8,453 nucleotides of DNA, taken from DATJPR01 sp035506295 (lineage in GTDB: Bacteria; Bacteroidota; Ignavibacteria; UBA10030; UBA6906). The stretch is taken from contig DATJPR010000168.1 of NCBI GenBank assembly GCA_035506295.1, positions 1 to 8,453 of the forward strand, given 5' to 3'. Shown in pieces: positions 6,311 to 8,453 of this stretch. The first letter of the stretch is position 1. Every line of letters starts with the position of its first letter. The notes beneath the pieces were generated by a model. It was not told the origin of the DNA, ran no database searches, and saw only the letters and a list, made by a program, of their open reading frames with translations. The translations under genes were made by a program, and so were the position numbers.

Positions 6311-6346
6311 ATAAAAAAGCCCTTCGTCGAATCTCAACGAAGGGCT
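6311..6346 (-). terminator. Intrinsic terminator (attenuator) before DUF4395
   Basis: On the minus strand a perfect 10-bp stem AGCCCTTCGT (6346-6337) / ACGAAGGGCT (6327-6318) with a 9-base loop runs into TTTTTT (6318-6313). It lies between the cysteine-rich leader peptide and the DUF4395 start codon, 26 bases before the ATG, with no other gene ending here. Its position ahead of, not behind, an operon marks it as a regulated attenuator. Its 5' arm contains CCCTTCG, which can also pair with the leader segment at 6390-6384. Confidence 0.88.
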
Positions 6347-6396
6347 GCACGACAAACTCGAGTATCTCTCTCTACGGCTCTCTCCCTTCGCGAAGG
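6338..6396 (-). promoter_or_regulatory. Alternative antiterminator pairing in the leader RNA
   Basis: In the transcript, CGAAGGG (6390-6384, inside codons Arg28-Gly30 of the leader peptide) is fully complementary to CCCTTCG (6344-6338) in the 5' arm of the terminator, giving 7 base pairs plus one G-U. The same CGAAGG can instead pair with the CCTTCG just before it (6396-6391), since CCTTCGCGAAGG is a perfect palindrome. Further upstream, GGTTG (6437-6433) with CAACC (6407-6403), and TGCAC (6428-6424) with GTGCA (6415-6411), fold over the cysteine codons. This gives the mutually exclusive structures expected of ribosome-controlled attenuation. Confidence 0.62.
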
Positions 6397-6473
6397 CATA
6401 GCGGTTGACATGCACAACAACAGGTGCAGGCGCAACCAGTCTGATATCTCACGAGAGATTTTACCGTAGTCAT
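6372..6473 (-). CDS. Cysteine-rich leader peptide (33 aa), putative cysteine-sensing attenuator
   Basis: Opens with ATG at 6473 and ends with TAG at 6374-6372. Seven of 33 residues are cysteine: 14, 16, 18, 19, 20, 22 and 26, with three consecutive TGT codons at 18-20. The N-terminal part is MTTVKSLVRYQTG and the end is LREGREP. No hydrophobic segment or signal peptide is present. The predicted transcription start coincides with the A of the ATG, so the message appears leaderless, and there is no Shine-Dalgarno site. The reading frame ends 25 bases before a perfect terminator hairpin that precedes DUF4395. Proposed mechanism: scarcity of cysteinyl-tRNA stalls the ribosome on codons 18-22, leaving CGAAGGG free to pair with the terminator 5' arm and allowing read-through; completion to the stop codon covers CGAAGGG and lets the terminator form. 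Comparable polycysteine leaderless frames act as attenuators in mycobacteria. An alternative is a metal-binding micropeptide. The mechanism is inference. Confidence 0.75.
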   Translation of the reverse strand: MTTVKSLVRYQTGCACTCCCACQPLCLREGREP

Positions 6474-6479
6474 ATCTAA

Positions 6480-6508
6480 ATGATAACAGAAAAGAGGTGC
6501 CCTGTCAA
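6480..6508 (-). promoter_or_regulatory. Promoter of the cysteine-leader operon
   Basis: Read on the minus strand: a perfect TTGACA (6508-6503), a 17-base spacer, then TATCAT (6485-6480), one mismatch from TATAAT. Counting seven bases beyond the -10 places +1 at 6473, the A of the leader-peptide ATG, implying a leaderless transcript. It is the only strong promoter visible upstream of DUF4395, TauE/SafE and DUF1634. Confidence 0.82.
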
Positions 6509-6552
6509 GTCATCTTTCGAAGGACACGAAATCTGCCCAAAATCCTCACGAA

Positions 6553-6581
6553 TTGTAAATCGAGGCCCTCACATGTACATT
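6553..6581 (+). promoter_or_regulatory. Candidate promoter of the Crp/Fnr regulator with overlapping palindrome
   Basis: TTGTAA (6553-6558), a 17-base spacer and TACATT (6576-6581) form a moderate promoter match (4 of 6 in each box). The -10 overlaps the perfect 8-bp palindrome ATGTACAT (6573-6580), which could be a regulator binding site. The start of transcription would fall about 40 bases before the ATG at 6627. Confidence 0.38.
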
Positions 6582-6626
6582 GCACCATCGCTCAACGCGA
6601 CGAATTCACGTCTCTCTCTTTGCTGA

Positions 6627-7199
6627 ATGATATTCACCTCATATCTCGACCAAATCCCTCGCCTCAAAACCCAGTGGCGAACTTATCGCCATCTCTTCTC
6701 GGAAGTTGAGGTGCCGGCCAGAGCGACGCTGCTCGACATTGGACATGTATCTCGCAAGCTATTCTTCGTTAAGGGGGGATGTCTTCGGGCGACTTTTCGA
6801 CATCGGGGACGGGAGATTACATTTCAATTCTTCTTTGAGGGCGAGGCAATTGCTTCAATCGACAGCTTTCGCAGCGGAGAACCCAGCCCCATTGGCATCA
6901 AGAGCATCGAACCCTCGACACTGATCATCCTGCAGCGCAAAGGATTCGATACGCTCGTCGCGGAATTCCCGGAAGTGAAAGATCTTCTCCTGGAGATCGC
7001 CTTTCGGCGGTTCGCGGATTATGCTCGACTGTTCCACGCCGCGATCCGCGATACACCGGCCCAACGCTACGCCGACCTGATGAAAGAGGACCCGCGGATT
7101 GTTCAGCGCATCCCGCAGCAATACATTGCCTCGTTCCTCGGCATCACCCCCGTCTCCCTCAGCAGGATCCGCCATCGTCTGGCCGCCGGCAAACTGTGA
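6627..7199 (+). CDS. Crp/Fnr-family transcriptional regulator
   Basis: A 190-residue protein. Residues about 22-115 form a cyclic-nucleotide-binding-type beta barrel (VPARATLLDIGHVSRKLFFV, then GGCLRATF, then ITFQFFFEGEAIASIDSF, then KSIEPSTLIILQRKGFDTL). Residues about 118-150 form the dimer helix. Residues about 160-187 carry the helix-turn-helix RIPQQYIASFLGITPVSLSRI. The FNR-type N-terminal cysteine cluster is absent (only Cys52), and the GE motif is followed by AIASIDS rather than the cAMP-binding RAA motif, so the effector is unknown and it may respond by another route. No clear Shine-Dalgarno site precedes the ATG. It is divergent from the cysteine-leader operon and upstream of the ferredoxin/DUF4405 pair, so it may control one or both; this is inference from position. 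Confidence 0.9.
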   Translation: MIFTSYLDQIPRLKTQWRTYRHLFSEVEVPARATLLDIGHVSRKLFFVKGGCLRATFRHRGREITFQFFFEGEAIASIDSFRSGEPSPIGIKSIEPSTLIILQRKGFDTLVAEFPEVKDLLLEIAFRRFADYARLFHAAIRDTPAQRYADLMKEDPRIVQRIPQQYIASFLGITPVSLSRIRHRLAAGKL

Positions 7200-7319
7200 T
7201 CCAACCCTTCCTTCTTTCCCCAACCGTCGAGCCTTCCGCCGCGCCCCTTTCTTAACCTTTGTAAAGAACATTCGCCGGCCGTTGTCCGTCTCCAAAGAAA
7301 AGGAACGGAGCCATCAGCC

Positions 7320-7565
7320 ATGCGATTTGTCCTCTCTCCACACTCACGTACCCACAGCACGCGGTATGTTCAACTTGACACACGGCAATGCGAAGCGTGT
7401 TGGCGATGCGTCGAAGCATGCCACAGGAACGTCATCACCAAGCTCAGCATCCTCGGCCATCGCCACGCCCTCTTCGCACAACCCGATCGATGCACCGGCT
7501 GTCTTCTCTGCGTAAAGAGCTGCAGCGCATCGGCCATTCAACCGACCACAACCGCAAGGAGTTGA
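7320..7565 (+). CDS. Ferredoxin with two [4Fe-4S] clusters
   Basis: An 81-residue protein with two complete CxxCxxCxxxC motifs: Cys24, 27, 30, 34 (CEACWRCVEAC) and Cys58, 61, 64, 68 (CTGCLLCVKSC). The bacterial-type motifs end in H and S rather than the usual P after the fourth cysteine, which may alter cluster potential. It is a soluble electron carrier or the electron-transfer subunit of a membrane complex. The ATG at 7320 is preceded by GGAG with a 9-base spacer. The next gene, DUF4405, starts 5 bases after its stop and uses a ribosome site lying inside the ferredoxin end, so the two are translated as one unit and probably work together. Confidence 0.9.
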   Translation: MRFVLSPHSRTHSTRYVQLDTRQCEACWRCVEACHRNVITKLSILGHRHALFAQPDRCTGCLLCVKSCSASAIQPTTTARS

Positions 7566-7570
7566 CAGTA

Positions 7571-7912
7571 ATGGAGCCCATCCCGGTTCGGAAGCAGTTC
7601 AACAAGCGAGCGTTCCTCGCCGCTGCGATGTGCATGAGCGCGCTCTTTCTGCCGGTCTCCGGATTCATGAATCACGCGTTGCAAAGTGCCCCCTGGTCAA
7701 CCGCGCGTCATTTCTGGATGGCGATACACAACATGTCGGCCCTTCTCTTCTCAATCTTTCTTCTCTGGCATGTGATCGTCAACAGAAAGGCGTTCGGACG
7801 ATACGTCCGGTCGGTCCCGGCATGGATTCCCAGCAAAGAGGCGTTACTTGGCGCGGCAGTCGTGGTTGGCGCGGTCGGGATATTTTCCCTTCACGCATTC
7901 CTGCAACACTGA
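7571..7912 (+). CDS. DUF4405 membrane protein, putative cytochrome b-like partner of the ferredoxin
   Basis: A 113-residue protein with three predicted membrane helices (about residues 13-32, 47-70 and 90-110). Helix 2 has the family pattern ARHFWMAIHNMSALLFSIF followed by LLWHVIVNRK, with His47, His53 and His67; DUF4405 proteins resemble small cytochrome b-type subunits in which paired histidines can ligate heme. His35 and His108 are further candidates. Whether heme is bound is not shown. The ATG at 7571 is chosen over upstream ATGs in the same frame because AAGGAG lies 9 bases before it and because the upstream codons overlap the ferredoxin gene and encode a low-complexity basic stretch. 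Together with the ferredoxin it probably passes electrons between the cytoplasm and the quinone pool; this role is inference. Confidence 0.83.
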   Translation: MEPIPVRKQFNKRAFLAAAMCMSALFLPVSGFMNHALQSAPWSTARHFWMAIHNMSALLFSIFLLWHVIVNRKAFGRYVRSVPAWIPSKEALLGAAVVVGAVGIFSLHAFLQH

Positions 7913-7921
7913 ACACAATGA

Positions 7922-7963
7922 ACCCGGGACCTGGCCTCGAAAGTCCGGCCGCATGTCCTGGGT
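7922..7963. terminator. Hairpin between convergent genes
   Basis: Arms ACCCGGGAC (7922-7930) and GTCCTGGGT (7955-7963) pair over 9 bases including one G-U on the plus strand, with GGCC/GGCC pairing inside. It sits 9 bases after the DUF4405 stop and 25 bases beyond the stop of the convergent gene, where a shared terminator is expected. No U-run is present on either side, so intrinsic termination is uncertain. Confidence 0.4.
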
Positions 7964-7988
7964 CCAGTGACTTCAGCGTCCTGACTGT

Positions 7989-8441
7989 TTACCGATGCTC
8001 ATCAGTGAGGACGTCCTCGACGAGTGCAGTGGCGTCGCGGACGAACGTCGTACAGTGGGTGTTATGGAGATGGCGGGCCTCGAATTCTTTTCGACCCTCC
8101 GCGGTGTTGAGGTCACACCCCAACAATTCACCACAAAGAATGGTCTGATGGCGGGAGCGAAACCGCTCGACGAAGTCCCGGACGAGCGCGTAGGTGTTTT
8201 CCTTTGCCGCTTTTTCAGTCGGATGATTCATCCCTTTCGCGGCGCTGATCGCCATGACGCCGCCGGTGACCGCCCCGCAAACCCCCTGGAGTCGCGCGAT
8301 GCCGGCGCCGAAACCGGTTGCGACTCTCACGGCGTCCTGCTCGGCGATTCCAAACTGTGGTGCGTAGGTCGAGAATACGGCTTGAGCGCAGTTACATCCT
8401 TTGGAGAAGCACTCAAGTGCTGCTTCAGCGTTTGCAGACAT
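7989..8441 (-). CDS. C_GCAxxG_C_C-family (putative redox) protein
   Basis: A 150-residue protein with the family's cysteine layout: CFSKGCNCAQAVF (Cys11, 16, 18), FGAGIARLQGVCGAVTGGVMAI (Cys55), then Cys103, Cys109 and Cys130. The canonical motif has C followed by GCA near the N-terminus; here it reads GCNCAQ, which is the family pattern GxNCAQ. The glycine-rich helix after residue 43 fits membrane or redox cofactor association; the family is annotated as putative redox-active and its substrate is unknown. The ATG at 8441 is preceded by AAGGA with an 8-base spacer. It is convergent with the ferredoxin/DUF4405 pair. The seven cysteines make it fit the sulfur/redox theme of this region, but no direct link is visible. 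Confidence 0.9.
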   Translation of the reverse strand: MSANAEAALECFSKGCNCAQAVFSTYAPQFGIAEQDAVRVATGFGAGIARLQGVCGAVTGGVMAISAAKGMNHPTEKAAKENTYALVRDFVERFRSRHQTILCGELLGCDLNTAEGRKEFEARHLHNTHCTTFVRDATALVEDVLTDEHR

Positions 8442-8453
8442 GTGTCGTCCTTG

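Noticed and set aside
7388..7570. Upstream extension of the DUF4405 gene to an earlier ATG
   Set aside because: The extra codons overlap the ferredoxin gene in another frame and give a basic, low-complexity stretch; AAGGAG before 7571 marks the real start.
1..8453. CRISPR arrays, insertion sequences, tRNA or rRNA genes
   Set aside because: I saw no regularly spaced repeats, no transposase motifs with terminal repeats, and no cloverleaf or rRNA-like segments in either strand.

Overview
The window looks like a chromosomal segment of a Gram-negative bacterium with moderate to high GC. Four things support this: a lipoprotein signal peptide, clear Shine-Dalgarno sites, sigma-70-type promoters (TTGACA-17-TATNNT), and dense short operons on both strands. 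The lipoprotein has a 'choice-of-anchor'-style beta domain, and there is a YEATS-associated membrane protein. Together these suggest the FCB/Bacteroidota side of the tree (for example Ignavibacteria-like lineages). That placement is inference; no rRNA or tRNA is present to confirm it.

Layout. Positions 1-422 (minus) hold a 52-residue membrane protein followed by the N-terminal part of a YEATS-associated helix-containing protein that runs off the window. A 337-bp divergent gap separates them from a 692-residue lipoprotein (760-2838, plus) with a caspase-like (clan CD) His/Cys pair. Converging on it is a minus-strand operon: PadR regulator (3931-4257), a protein with an N-terminal helical prefix domain and pentapeptide repeats (3198-3917), and the remnant of a class I SAM methyltransferase (2734-3174) that appears to have lost its SAM-binding loop and its centre through two in-frame deletions. 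The PadR operon has a strong promoter overlapped by a TGTCA-N8-TGACA operator candidate.

The most interesting part is 4423-6508 (minus). A strong promoter (6480-6508) places the predicted transcription start on the A of an ATG that opens a 33-codon peptide containing seven cysteines, three of them consecutive. A perfect 10-bp hairpin followed by six U residues lies just after the peptide and before a DUF4395 membrane protein, a TauE/SafE-type sulfite/organosulfonate exporter and a DUF1634 membrane protein. The end of the peptide reading frame (CGAAGGG) can pair with the 5' arm of the terminator. This is the architecture of ribosome-mediated transcription attenuation responding to cysteine supply, here in front of a putative sulfur-handling operon. 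Cysteine-codon-rich leaderless reading frames are known to act as attenuators in mycobacteria; this arrangement in what looks like an unrelated lineage, ahead of DUF4395-TauE-DUF1634, may be undescribed.

Divergent from that operon is a Crp/Fnr-type regulator (6627-7199). It is followed by a two-cluster ferredoxin (7320-7565) and a DUF4405 multi-pass membrane protein with histidines in its helices (7571-7912), which together suggest a small membrane redox unit. A convergent C_GCAxxG_C_C-family redox-type protein (7989-8441, minus) ends the window. The right half therefore centres on sulfur, cysteine and redox functions.
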